A program made the translations under genes and the position numbers. Below are positions 52,456-61,343 of a DNA stretch of 64,000 bases, piece after piece; position 1 is the first letter of the stretch; the number at the start of each line of letters is the position of its first letter. The notes under the pieces are model-generated. The model was not told where the DNA came from, made no database searches, and saw nothing but the letters and a program-made list of their open reading frames with translations. Origin of the DNA: Thainema sp966674685 (lineage in GTDB: Bacteria; Cyanobacteriota; Cyanobacteriia; Phormidesmidales; Phormidesmidaceae); NCBI GenBank assembly GCA_966674685.1, contig CBKWJC010000018.1:1-64000 (forward strand), written 5' to 3'.

Positions 52456-54066
52456 ATGGTTACAACAGAGCAACAGGGTTCTACACAGGAATTGTGGTGG
52501 CAGAACGGGATTGTTTACCAGATTTATCCACGATCGTTTCAGGATAGCAACGGCGACGGAGTTGGTGATCTGCGGGGAATTGAGTCACGACTGGGCTATT
52601 TGGCGGACTTGGGCGTGAGCGCCATTTGGATTTCGCCGATTTTCCCTTCGCCGATGATAGATTTTGGCTACGACATCTCCAACTATTGCGACATTGAGCC
52701 AATGTTTGGCAGTCTGGAGCAGTTTGATCAACTGATGGAGTCTGCTCATCGTCATGGCCTGAAGATTCTGCTGGACTTTGTGCCAGGGCATACATCTGAT
52801 CAACATCCCTGGTTCACCGCCAGCCGCTCCTCCCGCGATAACCCCAAGCGCGACTGGTACATCTGGCGCGATCCTGCCGCTGACGGTGGCCCACCGAGCA
52901 ACTGGATCAGCGAGTTTGGCGGTTCAGCCTGGACACTGGACGAGACGACCGGGCAGTACTATTTGCACATTTACCTGTGGCAACAGCCGACGCTTAACTG
53001 GCGCAATCCAGAGGTGCAAGCGGAGATGCTGAACGTGATGCGGTTTTGGTTTGACCGAGGCGTAGACGGCTTTCGGGTTGACGCGGTGGAAAACTTGGTG
53101 CCCGATCATCTGCTGCGGAATAATCCACCCAATCCAGACTGGCAGATCCACATGGGGCCAGCCCGCAGTCACTTACGCGTCTTTACGGCGCATCAGCCAG
53201 AGGTGCTGACTGTAGCTCAGAATATGCGGCAAGTGGCGGACGAGTATCCCGAACGGGTGCTGATTGGAGAAGCCTATGGCTCGATCTCGGAAGTGATGGC
53301 CTACTACGGGCAGAATCACGATGGGTTTCACCTGCCGTTTAACTTTGAGCTGATTACGGCAGCGTGGGATGCAAGGAAGCTGGCGGCACTGGTGGAAGCC
53401 TATGAGGCAGCTCTGCCGCCGGGGGCGTGGCCTAACTGGGTGCTGGGCAACCACGACCGACCGCGAATCGCGAGTCGTGTGGGGCCAGAGCAGGCGCGGG
53501 TGGCGGCAATGCTGCTGCTGACGCTACGGGGGACACCGACGATTTACCAGGGTGATGAGTTAGGAATGCTAAACGGAGTAATTCCGCCGGAAGCAGTGCG
53601 CGATCCGTGGGAGATTAACGTGCCGGGGCAGGGGCTGGGTCGTGATCCAGTGCGAACCCCAATGCTGTGGGATGACAGCGCAAATGCGGGCTTTACAACG
53701 GGTCAACCTTGGCTACCGCTGTCGCAGGCTGCACCTGTGAGCGAACAGGTGGATGATCCAAAATCAATGCTGTCGCTTTATCGCAGGCTCATTGCGCTAC
53801 GGCAGTCGGAGCCAGCCCTTTGTCGGGGGGCATATCGGACGCTGCAAGTTAATGAAGGTGTGTTTGTCTATGAGCGATCGCAGTTTGATCAGCAGGATCA
53901 GCAGGATCGACGGTTTGCGATCGCGCTCAATCTCACGGCAAATCCACAATCGCTTCAACTCACGGGACGGGTAGTTCTATCGACCCGACCGGAGCGGGCA
54001 GTTGGTGATGCGGCAACGGATTTACTGCCCAATGAGGGACTAATTCTGGGTGAGTTGATCACCTAA
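52456..54066 (+). CDS. Alpha-glucosidase, glycoside hydrolase family 13
   Basis: 536 residues, oligo-1,6-glucosidase/alpha-glucosidase type. Conserved regions: VYQIYPRSFQDSNGDGVGDL (Ca-binding loop), DFVPGHTSDQHPWF, FRVDAVENL with nucleophile D209, IGEAYG with acid E272 and VLGNHDRPR with D334; the domain-B and C regions follow. It hydrolyses alpha-1,4 or alpha-1,6 glucosyl bonds of maltooligosaccharides, as in glycogen turnover. No signal peptide, so cytosolic. It has a HIP1-containing short spacer upstream and overlaps the convergent VOC gene by four bases at its stop. Confidence 0.93.
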   Translation: MVTTEQQGSTQELWWQNGIVYQIYPRSFQDSNGDGVGDLRGIESRLGYLADLGVSAIWISPIFPSPMIDFGYDISNYCDIEPMFGSLEQFDQLMESAHRHGLKILLDFVPGHTSDQHPWFTASRSSRDNPKRDWYIWRDPAADGGPPSNWISEFGGSAWTLDETTGQYYLHIYLWQQPTLNWRNPEVQAEMLNVMRFWFDRGVDGFRVDAVENLVPDHLLRNNPPNPDWQIHMGPARSHLRVFTAHQPEVLTVAQNMRQVADEYPERVLIGEAYGSISEVMAYYGQNHDGFHLPFNFELITAAWDARKLAALVEAYEAALPPGAWPNWVLGNHDRPRIASRVGPEQARVAAMLLLTLRGTPTIYQGDELGMLNGVIPPEAVRDPWEINVPGQGLGRDPVRTPMLWDDSANAGFTTGQPWLPLSQAAPVSEQVDDPKSMLSLYRRLIALRQSEPALCRGAYRTLQVNEGVFVYERSQFDQQDQQDRRFAIALNLTANPQSLQLTGRVVLSTRPERAVGDAATDLLPNEGLILGELIT

Positions 54067-54425
54067 ACCTGACTCAGTTCAATCACATGCCCATCCGGAT
54101 CTTGGGTAAACAGTGCCGCTCGTCCCGATGCACTGGGCTGTAGGGGATAGCCGTTTGCTTCGAGTAGTGCCTTAACCGCTGCTAGATCATCGACACCAAA
54201 GGCAATATGCGGATTTCGACCCCATTTTTCAGCATTGTGGGGTGCAGTTGTGTAGGTTGAATCTTCAATCAGATGAATTTGGTAGTTACCAAGCTGGTAC
54301 CATGCCCCCGTATAGGATAAGGGGCGATCAACCTTGGCTAAACCCAATACGCCACCATAAAACGCCTCAGCACGATCGATATCGGCAACCAGCAGGGCAG
54401 TGTGCAAGGGCTGAATCAGGGGCAT
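54063..54425 (-). CDS. VOC-superfamily protein (glyoxalase/dioxygenase fold)
   Basis: 120 residues, two beta-alpha-beta-beta-beta units: LLVADIDRAEAFYGGVLGLA, HLIEDSTY, NPHIAFGVDDLAAVKALLEA and LFTQDPDGHVIELSQV. A metal site could use His9, His/Glu in the middle and the final Glu (PDGHVIEL), as in glyoxalase-I-like or fosfomycin-resistance-like members, but substrate is not predictable. Starts 20 bases after a GGAGAAAC-like sequence on its own strand. Its stop overlaps the GH13 stop tail to tail by four bases. Confidence 0.85.
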   Translation of the reverse strand: MPLIQPLHTALLVADIDRAEAFYGGVLGLAKVDRPLSYTGAWYQLGNYQIHLIEDSTYTTAPHNAEKWGRNPHIAFGVDDLAAVKALLEANGYPLQPSASGRAALFTQDPDGHVIELSQV

Positions 54426-54780
54426 GGGTTTCTCCTAATCACATTAGGGTTGGTATTAGGTCATGATGTCTTGTGAGCAACACCATTCACATAGAGCAGT
54501 AGCCATATTGATTGAGATCATCGGCAAATTCTGAAAACGTTCTAACGTTGAATTGTGTAAATGTCTTAACCCAAATGGCGACAGCTATAAAACTTATTCT
54601 GTCAAAAAGCTGTTAGGAAACAAATACTTGATGTGCGATCGCACCGAAAAGGGTTGATAGTGCTGGTTTCTTGGGCTGAGAACTGCTTCGCCTACAGATT
54701 CAAAATCGCACACCTTGTTAAGCTGATTAGGGTGCCATCGACTACAATCCTAAACAACCGTTGAGCTTTTCCCTGTCGGC
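54426..54780. other. Divergent spacer before kinase 2
   Basis: 355 bases, no gene. One HIP1 site near 54634 and AT-rich sequence 54500-54620, a plausible promoter area for both neighbours. Confidence 0.4.
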
Positions 54781-57036
54781 ATGACCGCTCCTCTTTATTG
54801 CTCTCAATACCACGAAAATCCATCGGGTAGTCGCTTTTGCCGCTTCTGTGGAGAGGCACTGATGGAGCCAGCGTCCGGTTCTGATCCATCGGCTCAGACG
54901 ATTCTGGGTATGCGCTATCGTGTCCTGCATTTGCTGGGACAGGGTGGATTTGGTCGTACCTATTTGGCTGAAGATCTGAATCGGTTTGCGGAAAAGTGCG
55001 TTCTGAAAGAATTCGTGCCGCTGGTGCATGAGGCTGATGCGCTACGCAAGGCGGAGGAGCTATTTCAGCGGGAAGCAGGGGTACTGTATCAGCTCCAGCA
55101 TGACCAAATTCCCCGATTTCGCGAACTGCTGCGGGTGGGACAGGATCAAGACGCCACGCTGTATCTCGTACAGGACTACATTCCAGGCCCCACCTATCGC
55201 GAAATTTTGCAGCAGCGCCAGCGCGAAAAGCGGACGTTTACCGAAGATGAGATTTTAGAGTTATTCCGCCAGTTGCTGCCCGTGTTGCAGTATTTGCACA
55301 ATCTGCGGGTGATTCATCGGGACATCGCGCCGGATAACCTGATTTTGCGAGATACAGACAGTTTGCCCGTCCTGATTGACTTTGGTGGCGTGAAGCAAAT
55401 TGCCGCTCAGGTGGAACAGCAGTTGCGATCGCACGCTTATGCGGCTGCTCCCACCCGTCTCGGCAAAGCTGGCTATGCGCCCGATGAGCAAATGCAGTCT
55501 GGAGAAGTGACGCCATCGTCGGACTTGTATGCGCTGGCGGTGACGGCCCTGGTGCTGCTGACCGGGCAGGAACCGCTCAGTCTGTACGATCCTCATACCG
55601 TCACCTGGCACTGGCGGCGACGGGTGCAGTTGAGTCCTCGCCTGAGTCAGGTACTCGACCGCATGCTGGCCTTTCGGCCCAGCGATCGCTATCAGTCGGC
55701 AATGGAAGTGATGCAGGCCCTGGGTTGGCAAGCATCCGCCCCGTCTGCCTACGGTCAAGCGGTGACACCTGCTCGGTCAGTGCCGCCACTCCCTATCGCT
55801 ACACCTGTGGCTTCTGCGGCGGCCTCGGCATCTGTGACCGGACAGGCCACCGTTGCGGTTAGCCCCCGTGCGCCGCGTCAGGCAAAACGATCAGCCAGCA
55901 AAGTAAAATCTCGCCGTCAGTCAGAGGCTAAATCGCGATCGCAGGCCATGCCGTTTCAACCTGCGTTCAGCTCATCATCTGGGGGCGCACTGGCCGCGAT
56001 CGCACCTAACTCCGGTTTGCGATCGCAACCTCAGCGGCGAATCGCTCCCTCTAGTCGGACGATTGGACAGGTCATCTTATTTGTTCTGCTGCTGACCGGA
56101 ACGGTATGGTCAATTTGGCTCGTGTGGTGGTTGGTGACGGACTGGGAACCGTCGTCCCGCTTGTTTTCACCCCCTGTTGCAGTCAGTCCAGATCCACCCG
56201 ATAGTGGTTCTCCCAGCCCTAGTGCAGAGGCTCCGGAGACCAACGAACCCACCTATTCTCCGGCAGAACGGGCGCGCAAAGCGGAACTGCGGCAGCGCCG
56301 CGAACGGCTAGAGGTGAGCGAAGGCATCCTGAATACGATGACCAATCAGCTTTTTTTCCAGCGATATCCGGAAAAAGAAGGAGTGCAATTGTCTAGTTCT
56401 GCCGCTGATGAGGTTTGGCGTAAACGCTGGGATGACACGGCAACTGACGTGCTGAAGCAGATTGACGATGCGCTCAGCAGTGAAGCACGGCAGAATTTAG
56501 GCCGCTATGACAGCAGCGATCGCGACCAGTGGGAAGCCGAGACCAGAGCCGATCATAATGTCAGCGGTCGTGCCCTCTACGATTTAACCGATGCGGCGTT
56601 CAAAGAGCGCTTTCCTGACTTTGCCGATGAACTGACGAGTGGAGAACTGCTTGACACTCCAATGGGCCAGGTTTGGCACGGGATGGCTTTTGATCGGCTG
56701 CGCGGTTTTCGCGATGGGGATGCCCTGGAAGAAATTAAGCTGGATGACAAAGATGACCGCACGATTGAGCGCCAGTTACGCCCCGGAGAAGGCAAGGTTT
56801 ATACAGTGGAGCTGTCGGACGAGCAAGACCTGAAGGTGCGGCTGGATGCTCCAGATGATGAGGCGCTGCTGTCGATTTATCCACCCCGCTTGGAGGAAGC
56901 TGATCCCTTACAGGAAGACAGCGACGACTACGATTGGTCAGGTGATTTATCCCAAAGCGGCATTTATGAAATTGTGGTGGTGTCGCGCTCAGATGATGCG
57001 TTTGATTATGAACTACAGATCGAAGTGGATAAATAG
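54781..57036 (+). CDS. Membrane-anchored Ser/Thr kinase with C-terminal PPC-like domain
   Basis: 751 residues. N-terminal Cys cluster (C7, C20, C23), then a kinase domain: GQGGFG, ATP lysine K76 in CVLKEF, HRDIAPDN (179-186; the HRDxK lysine is Ala) and DFGGVKQ (D200). A long Ser/Ala/Pro and basic linker leads to one membrane helix near 431-450 (IGQVILFVLLLTGTVWSIWL). The outside part has a charged helical region, and from about 665 a PPC-like beta domain (RQLRPGEGKVYTVELSDEQD ... SGIYEIVVVSRSDD) as seen in exported peptidases. It could sense an extracytoplasmic ligand. A small membrane protein gene follows after 12 bases. Confidence 0.9.
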   Translation: MTAPLYCSQYHENPSGSRFCRFCGEALMEPASGSDPSAQTILGMRYRVLHLLGQGGFGRTYLAEDLNRFAEKCVLKEFVPLVHEADALRKAEELFQREAGVLYQLQHDQIPRFRELLRVGQDQDATLYLVQDYIPGPTYREILQQRQREKRTFTEDEILELFRQLLPVLQYLHNLRVIHRDIAPDNLILRDTDSLPVLIDFGGVKQIAAQVEQQLRSHAYAAAPTRLGKAGYAPDEQMQSGEVTPSSDLYALAVTALVLLTGQEPLSLYDPHTVTWHWRRRVQLSPRLSQVLDRMLAFRPSDRYQSAMEVMQALGWQASAPSAYGQAVTPARSVPPLPIATPVASAAASASVTGQATVAVSPRAPRQAKRSASKVKSRRQSEAKSRSQAMPFQPAFSSSSGGALAAIAPNSGLRSQPQRRIAPSSRTIGQVILFVLLLTGTVWSIWLVWWLVTDWEPSSRLFSPPVAVSPDPPDSGSPSPSAEAPETNEPTYSPAERARKAELRQRRERLEVSEGILNTMTNQLFFQRYPEKEGVQLSSSAADEVWRKRWDDTATDVLKQIDDALSSEARQNLGRYDSSDRDQWEAETRADHNVSGRALYDLTDAAFKERFPDFADELTSGELLDTPMGQVWHGMAFDRLRGFRDGDALEEIKLDDKDDRTIERQLRPGEGKVYTVELSDEQDLKVRLDAPDDEALLSIYPPRLEEADPLQEDSDDYDWSGDLSQSGIYEIVVVSRSDDAFDYELQIEVDK

Positions 57037-57048
57037 GATGAGTGCATC

Positions 57049-57741
57049 ATGGATCGATGGTTGATTTATGGGCTAGTTGCGATCGCAGTTCTGGTTTTAC
57101 TCGCCATCATGCGCTGGCAGAAGACCATGCAGGCGGTTCCGGCTGGGCTAGAAGTCGAGCCAATCCACTCTCCAAATGATGTGCCGCTGCTGAACTTAGA
57201 TCGCCTCATCCCCTACAGCCAGGAATTTAAGGATCTGGGCTGCGTTCACTGCATGGACGGTCAGATGAGCGCCACCGTTGGCGAGTTTACGCCTGCCTTC
57301 GTGCGACTGCTCCAGCATCCTGAGCAACAGTACTGGGTGTTACTGGCTCAAGCGCTACCCAGCGAGAACACCAGCCACATTCCGACCTGCACCATCCTCA
57401 GTTTGCTGAATGACGACTGGCTGATTCTCACCACCACCGAACGACCAACCCTGATGACACCCCAAATTCAGCTCGATCATCAGCCGTGGCTATCGCGCCC
57501 CAGCGCCGCCCCAACGCAGCTAATTGAGATGCACATGCAGTTGCGATCGCAGCTTATCTCCGACTTGAACTTGACTGTACAGGATCAAGCCACACCAGAA
57601 GATGTTTGGATTCGACTCAAGGAACGTGCCTGGCGACAAAAGCAAATCGCCAAGCGCCAAAATCCCGCCGTCTCATTTTTTAAACTGCTGCCTACGCTCT
57701 TAAAGCCCCAGTCCGACTGGCTCGGCGATTATCGAAAATAA
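57049..57741 (+). CDS. Conserved cyanobacterial protein with N-terminal membrane anchor
   Basis: 230 residues. Residues 5-22 (LIYGLVAIAVLVLLAIMR) form a membrane anchor. The soluble rest (IPYSQEFKDLGCVHCMDGQM with a C-x-x-C pair, TVGEFTPAFVRLLQ, WVLLAQALPSEN, CTILSLLNDDWLILTTTERP) is a conserved cyanobacterial domain without assigned role. It begins 12 bases after the kinase stop on the same strand, so it is likely co-transcribed and could be a substrate or regulator; that is an inference from position only. Confidence 0.7.
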   Translation: MDRWLIYGLVAIAVLVLLAIMRWQKTMQAVPAGLEVEPIHSPNDVPLLNLDRLIPYSQEFKDLGCVHCMDGQMSATVGEFTPAFVRLLQHPEQQYWVLLAQALPSENTSHIPTCTILSLLNDDWLILTTTERPTLMTPQIQLDHQPWLSRPSAAPTQLIEMHMQLRSQLISDLNLTVQDQATPEDVWIRLKERAWRQKQIAKRQNPAVSFFKLLPTLLKPQSDWLGDYRK

Positions 57742-57760
57742 ATCGAGAAGAGGCTAAACG

Positions 57761-57970
57761 TTATCGCCCTGCCAACTCCCACAGGTACAGAAACAACGTC
57801 GTCCCAATTAGCCCTGCCGCCGCATAGAAGGCCAGCGTGACGCCAAACGGAATCGCTACAGATTGAAAAAACAGAAAATTAACCGAAACTGGTGTACCGT
57901 TTTGAGCAGAGATGATTGCGATCGCAGCTACCCCAACGGCAAATACAGCAGTAAGAATTAAGCGAGCCAT
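57761..57970 (-). CDS. LapA-domain (DUF1049) small membrane protein
   Basis: 69 residues with two membrane helices: MARLILTAVFAVGVAAIAII (1-20) and FGVTLAFYAAAGLIGTTLFL (about 42-61), separated by the typical AQNGTPVSVNFLFFQSVAIP stretch (the family Q-N and V-NF-F pattern). LapA-type proteins assist envelope assembly in other bacteria. Its role in cyanobacteria is not known to me. Confidence 0.8.
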   Translation of the reverse strand: MARLILTAVFAVGVAAIAIISAQNGTPVSVNFLFFQSVAIPFGVTLAFYAAAGLIGTTLFLYLWELAGR

Positions 57971-58416
57971 AATGACCAGCGAATCGAATCGTATGTATCG
58001 TGAAGTTCCATTGTATAGCAGCAGTCACGTTAGTCACATTGGCTAGAACATTGGCAAACTTTAAAATTCAAATAGCAACGGCTAAAGCGTTTTTCAATCT
58101 AGTGTGGTGCAGACAAGGGGCTTAAACCCCTTGTTGATAAAAGTTGGGCGTACCTCGCCAGCTTGGGAAATGCTGTATAAGTGAATGTATTAATACATTG
58201 AGGCGGCAGTAATTCACCTGTTGACTAAGACTGAAACTTTTGTATGTCATGGATTCGGGTTCTGCCTTCTTACTTCTGCCTTCCAGCACTAGTCCAATAG
58301 ACTGAGATCTCTCACGTCTATATAAGTGCTCAAACTATAGACGGATGAGGATTACAGCGATCATTGCGTTAGATAGATGCATTGTTCTCATAAATTTATG
58401 AAATCGCTGTATCATC
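57971..58416. other. Spacer with CAAGGGG hairpin
   Basis: 446 bases. A short inverted repeat CAAGGGGCTTAAACCCCTTG lies at about 58115-58134, a common cyanobacterial repeat type. No gene, no tRNA fold and no terminator T-run were seen. Confidence 0.45.
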
Positions 58417-59943
58417 ATGACTCAACTACCTGAAATTCATCCATCCTATTGGATTACATCTACTCTTGATACCACTTATCCAACGCTAACTGAAAATATC
58501 TCAGTCGATGTTGCCATTGTTGGGGCTGGTTTAGTTGGAGTCACAACCGCTAAATTGCTAAAGCAAGCGGGTAAAACTGTTGCGTTACTGGAAGCTAACC
58601 AAATCGCCGCCGGAGTTTCGGGTCATACTACAGCGAAAGTCACCTCACTGCATCAGCTTATTTACGCTCAGTTGATTGACAGTATTGGTGAAGAAAAAGC
58701 TCGGCTCTACGGAGAATCGAACCAGGCAGGCATTGAGCGATTGGCCGCCTTTGTGCGAGATGAGCAGATTGACTGCGATTTCATGCGGAAAGATTCCTTT
58801 ACCTATGCTCGTTCAACCGATCAGCTCAACAAAATTGAAGCAGAAGTAACAGCGGCTCAAAAGCTGGGCTTGCCTGCCAGTTTTGTGAAAGACTTACCTT
58901 CTTTGCCGTTTGATATCGCTGGAGCCGTCAAGTTTAGCAATCAGGCCCAGTTCCATCCCCGCAAATTCATTCTCAATCTCGCGGCTAAGATTCCCGGTAA
59001 TGGTAGCCATGTCTTCCAAAATACCCGCGTTTGCACCGTCAAAGGCGAAGAACCCTGTCGCGTCATCACCGAAAACGGGCCAACCGTGGTCGCGCAAGAT
59101 GTCATTGTGACCACGAATTTGCCGATCTTGGATCAGGGCTTGTTCTTTGCCAAAACCTATCCCAAACGGTCTTACATCATCGGTGGCCGCATCAATCCCG
59201 ATCAAGATCCGGGCGGTATGTTTATCGGCACGGGGCAAAGTTATCGCTCGCTGCGGACGACGCCGCTGGAGGATGGCGGCACGCTGCTCCTGATGGGAGG
59301 TGAAGGCCATAAGGTTGGTGAAGTCAGCAGTACAGACGAGTGCTATCAGAAGCTGGCCCAGGACATGCAGAAGTACTATGGTGTTACGCCTGAATACCTC
59401 TGGTCAACTCAAGATTATGTGTCCTTTGACAAACTGCCCTACATCGGTAAGTTAACGCCAACCAGCAACCACACCTATGTCGCGACAGGATTCAGCCTCT
59501 GGGGTATGAGCAAGTCATTCATGTCTGCCATGCTGCTGTCCGACTTGGTTCTGGGCATTGAAAATCCCTGGGCTGAACTATACGATGCTACGCGGCCAAC
59601 GCCCTTCGTCACCAAAGAATCGCTCAAGCAAAATCTGGAAGTGGGAACCCACTGGATTGGCGATCGCATTAAAGGCTTGTTCGACAGTCCTCAAAAACTG
59701 GAACGCGGCGAAGCAAAAGTCACAACTGTTGATGGCAATCGCGTTGCCGCCTATCGAGATGAAACGAACGAACTGCACATGGTATCTGCTGTCTGTCCTC
59801 ACTTGGGCTGCATTGTGGACTGGAATGAAGCAGAAAAGAGCTGGGATTGCCCCTGCCACGGTTCACGCTTTAGCTGCGATGGTGATATTCTGCACGGCCC
59901 AGCGGTTAATAAGCTGAAGCAGCGCAATCCAGTGGCGCAGTAG
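58417..59943 (+). CDS. FAD-dependent oxidoreductase with C-terminal Rieske domain
   Basis: 508 residues. The FAD site is VDVAIVGAGLVGVTTAKLL (about 30-48) and the DAO-type fold continues to about 390. It is fused to a Rieske [2Fe-2S] domain with CPHLGC and CPCHGS, that is C-x-H ... C-x-x-H ligands, near residues 466-488. Such glycine/D-amino-acid-oxidase-like Rieske fusions pass electrons between FAD and an iron-sulfur cluster, substrate unknown. It has no signal peptide, so it is cytosolic. Single gene, with a terminator pair downstream (60049-60083). Confidence 0.92.
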   Translation: MTQLPEIHPSYWITSTLDTTYPTLTENISVDVAIVGAGLVGVTTAKLLKQAGKTVALLEANQIAAGVSGHTTAKVTSLHQLIYAQLIDSIGEEKARLYGESNQAGIERLAAFVRDEQIDCDFMRKDSFTYARSTDQLNKIEAEVTAAQKLGLPASFVKDLPSLPFDIAGAVKFSNQAQFHPRKFILNLAAKIPGNGSHVFQNTRVCTVKGEEPCRVITENGPTVVAQDVIVTTNLPILDQGLFFAKTYPKRSYIIGGRINPDQDPGGMFIGTGQSYRSLRTTPLEDGGTLLLMGGEGHKVGEVSSTDECYQKLAQDMQKYYGVTPEYLWSTQDYVSFDKLPYIGKLTPTSNHTYVATGFSLWGMSKSFMSAMLLSDLVLGIENPWAELYDATRPTPFVTKESLKQNLEVGTHWIGDRIKGLFDSPQKLERGEAKVTTVDGNRVAAYRDETNELHMVSAVCPHLGCIVDWNEAEKSWDCPCHGSRFSCDGDILHGPAVNKLKQRNPVAQ

Positions 59944-60048
59944 CATTGATCTCCACTGCCTAGAAAGTGCCACTGTCTAGAAAGTGATTTGAGCGAGGGG
60001 GCAGGGGAGCAAGGGAGCCTGTTGTGCTGCTAGAGGTTGTAGTTGTGC

Positions 60049-60083
60049 AAAAAGGAGGTGAGATCGCATCGCACCTCCTTTTT
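60049..60083. terminator. Terminator between FAD-Rieske and TPR genes
   Basis: AAAAAGGAGGTG pairs with CACCTCCTTTTT, with T-runs on both strands; the two genes converge here. Confidence 0.8.
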
Positions 60084-60129
60084 TTGCTTCTCATTGTCAC
60101 AAGCTACTAGCTACTGGCAAAACAAAGCA

Positions 60130-61047
60130 CTACTCCGCCGCTTCCTCAGCCTTAGAAGCCGCTTCCGTCTCAGTTTCATCTGTTGCAGCCGCCGCTTCCT
60201 CTGCATCTGCACCCGTTGCCCCTGGCGTCAGGACAGAGTTACCCGCAGCCATTTGATTAATTTGGTCTTTGAACTCTGCCGGAGCAAGAGCTGATGCGGT
60301 CGTAAATAGACTCTTGGCTTCTTCAGTCTTACCCTGCCGCTGGAGCACAATTGCCTTAGACAAAACTGGACGGAAATCTTGCGCGTTGCCCTCAATCGCT
60401 TCGTCGTAAAGTGCGATCGCTTCGTTGTAGCGCCCCTGCTGAGCATACACTTCGCCGAGCAGCAGCTTCACAGAAGTAACATCAACGCTACCCGCCTGCA
60501 CTTGGTTAGCCTGCTCCGCCGTTTGCAGCGTGTCCTGTAACAGACCAATTGCGGCCTGTGGGCGACCTTGATTCACAAGCAGACTAGTCAAACCGCGCAG
60601 CGCATTCATGTCGCCCGGTCGCTCCGTTAGAGCTGAGCGATAGGTTTGGGCTGCGCCTTCTAAGTCACCCGTTTGCTGCTGCGCCTGAGCCAACAGCACG
60701 GCATATTCAGGCTGACCTGGGTTCAGTTCAACCAGCTTTTTGAGCGGTTCAACAATGCCTTCAATATCGTTGAGCTGAATACGCGTATCAATTAGTCCCC
60801 GCAGCGCTGTTTGATTATCCGGTTCTCGCTGCAACACTAACTCATACCCCTTGGCCTGCGTCTCCAAGTCAGCCTGTTGGGCTCCGGTTGCTGCGGCTCC
60901 ATTCGGATCAGCCGTTGCTGAATCGTTATTGCGCCGAAGAGCAGAGCTGATGCTGGGAGCGACAAAAGAGAATGACAAGCCCGCAAAGGCAACTACTGCA
61001 ATGATCAGGACAGTACTAACTAACCAGCGATTCCGCTTATCAAACAC
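60130..61047 (-). CDS. TPR-repeat protein with N-terminal membrane anchor
   Basis: 305 residues. N-terminal membrane segment (about 9-29, LVSTVLIIAVVAFAGLSFSF), then a linker, about five TPR units (GYELVLQREPDNQTALRGLI, VELNPGQPEYAVLLAQAQQQ, ALTERPGDMNALRGLTSLLV, YAQQGRYNEAIALYDEAIEG) and an acidic Ala/Glu-rich tail. It resembles Ycf37-like and other TPR scaffold proteins of thylakoid assembly, but the match is to the repeat type only. It could be a scaffold in the cytosol or stroma-facing side. Single gene. Confidence 0.75.
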   Translation of the reverse strand: MFDKRNRWLVSTVLIIAVVAFAGLSFSFVAPSISSALRRNNDSATADPNGAAATGAQQADLETQAKGYELVLQREPDNQTALRGLIDTRIQLNDIEGIVEPLKKLVELNPGQPEYAVLLAQAQQQTGDLEGAAQTYRSALTERPGDMNALRGLTSLLVNQGRPQAAIGLLQDTLQTAEQANQVQAGSVDVTSVKLLLGEVYAQQGRYNEAIALYDEAIEGNAQDFRPVLSKAIVLQRQGKTEEAKSLFTTASALAPAEFKDQINQMAAGNSVLTPGATGADAEEAAAATDETETEAASKAEEAAE

Positions 61048-61270
61048 AACTGCGTTCCAAAAAACTTCACTGTCATTCTAGAAGCGGAACTGAGAAATTG
61101 TGGATAAATTCAGCTTTAAATCTGTGGTGTTTGTGAAGAGAATGGTCTAAATACTGATGCTGGCTAAGTTTGAGCGATATCGGCAGATGTAAAGTTATAC
61201 ACAATTGGGTTGGTAAGTCGCTGCCTACAGTCTTGTTGACTAGCTACGAGGCTGATTGCGCTACATAGAA

Positions 61271-61307
61271 CAAGTGGGAGGGATCGCACTGTGATCCCTC
61301 CCACTTG
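61271..61307 (-). terminator. Stem-loop after the PEP-CTERM gene
   Basis: A 15-base inverted repeat, CAAGTGGGAGGGATC (61271-61285) and its complement (61293-61307). The gene stops at 61344. Confidence 0.6.
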
Positions 61308-61343
61308 GGTTACTTGGTACTGTTACTTAGTAAAAGATGCTTT

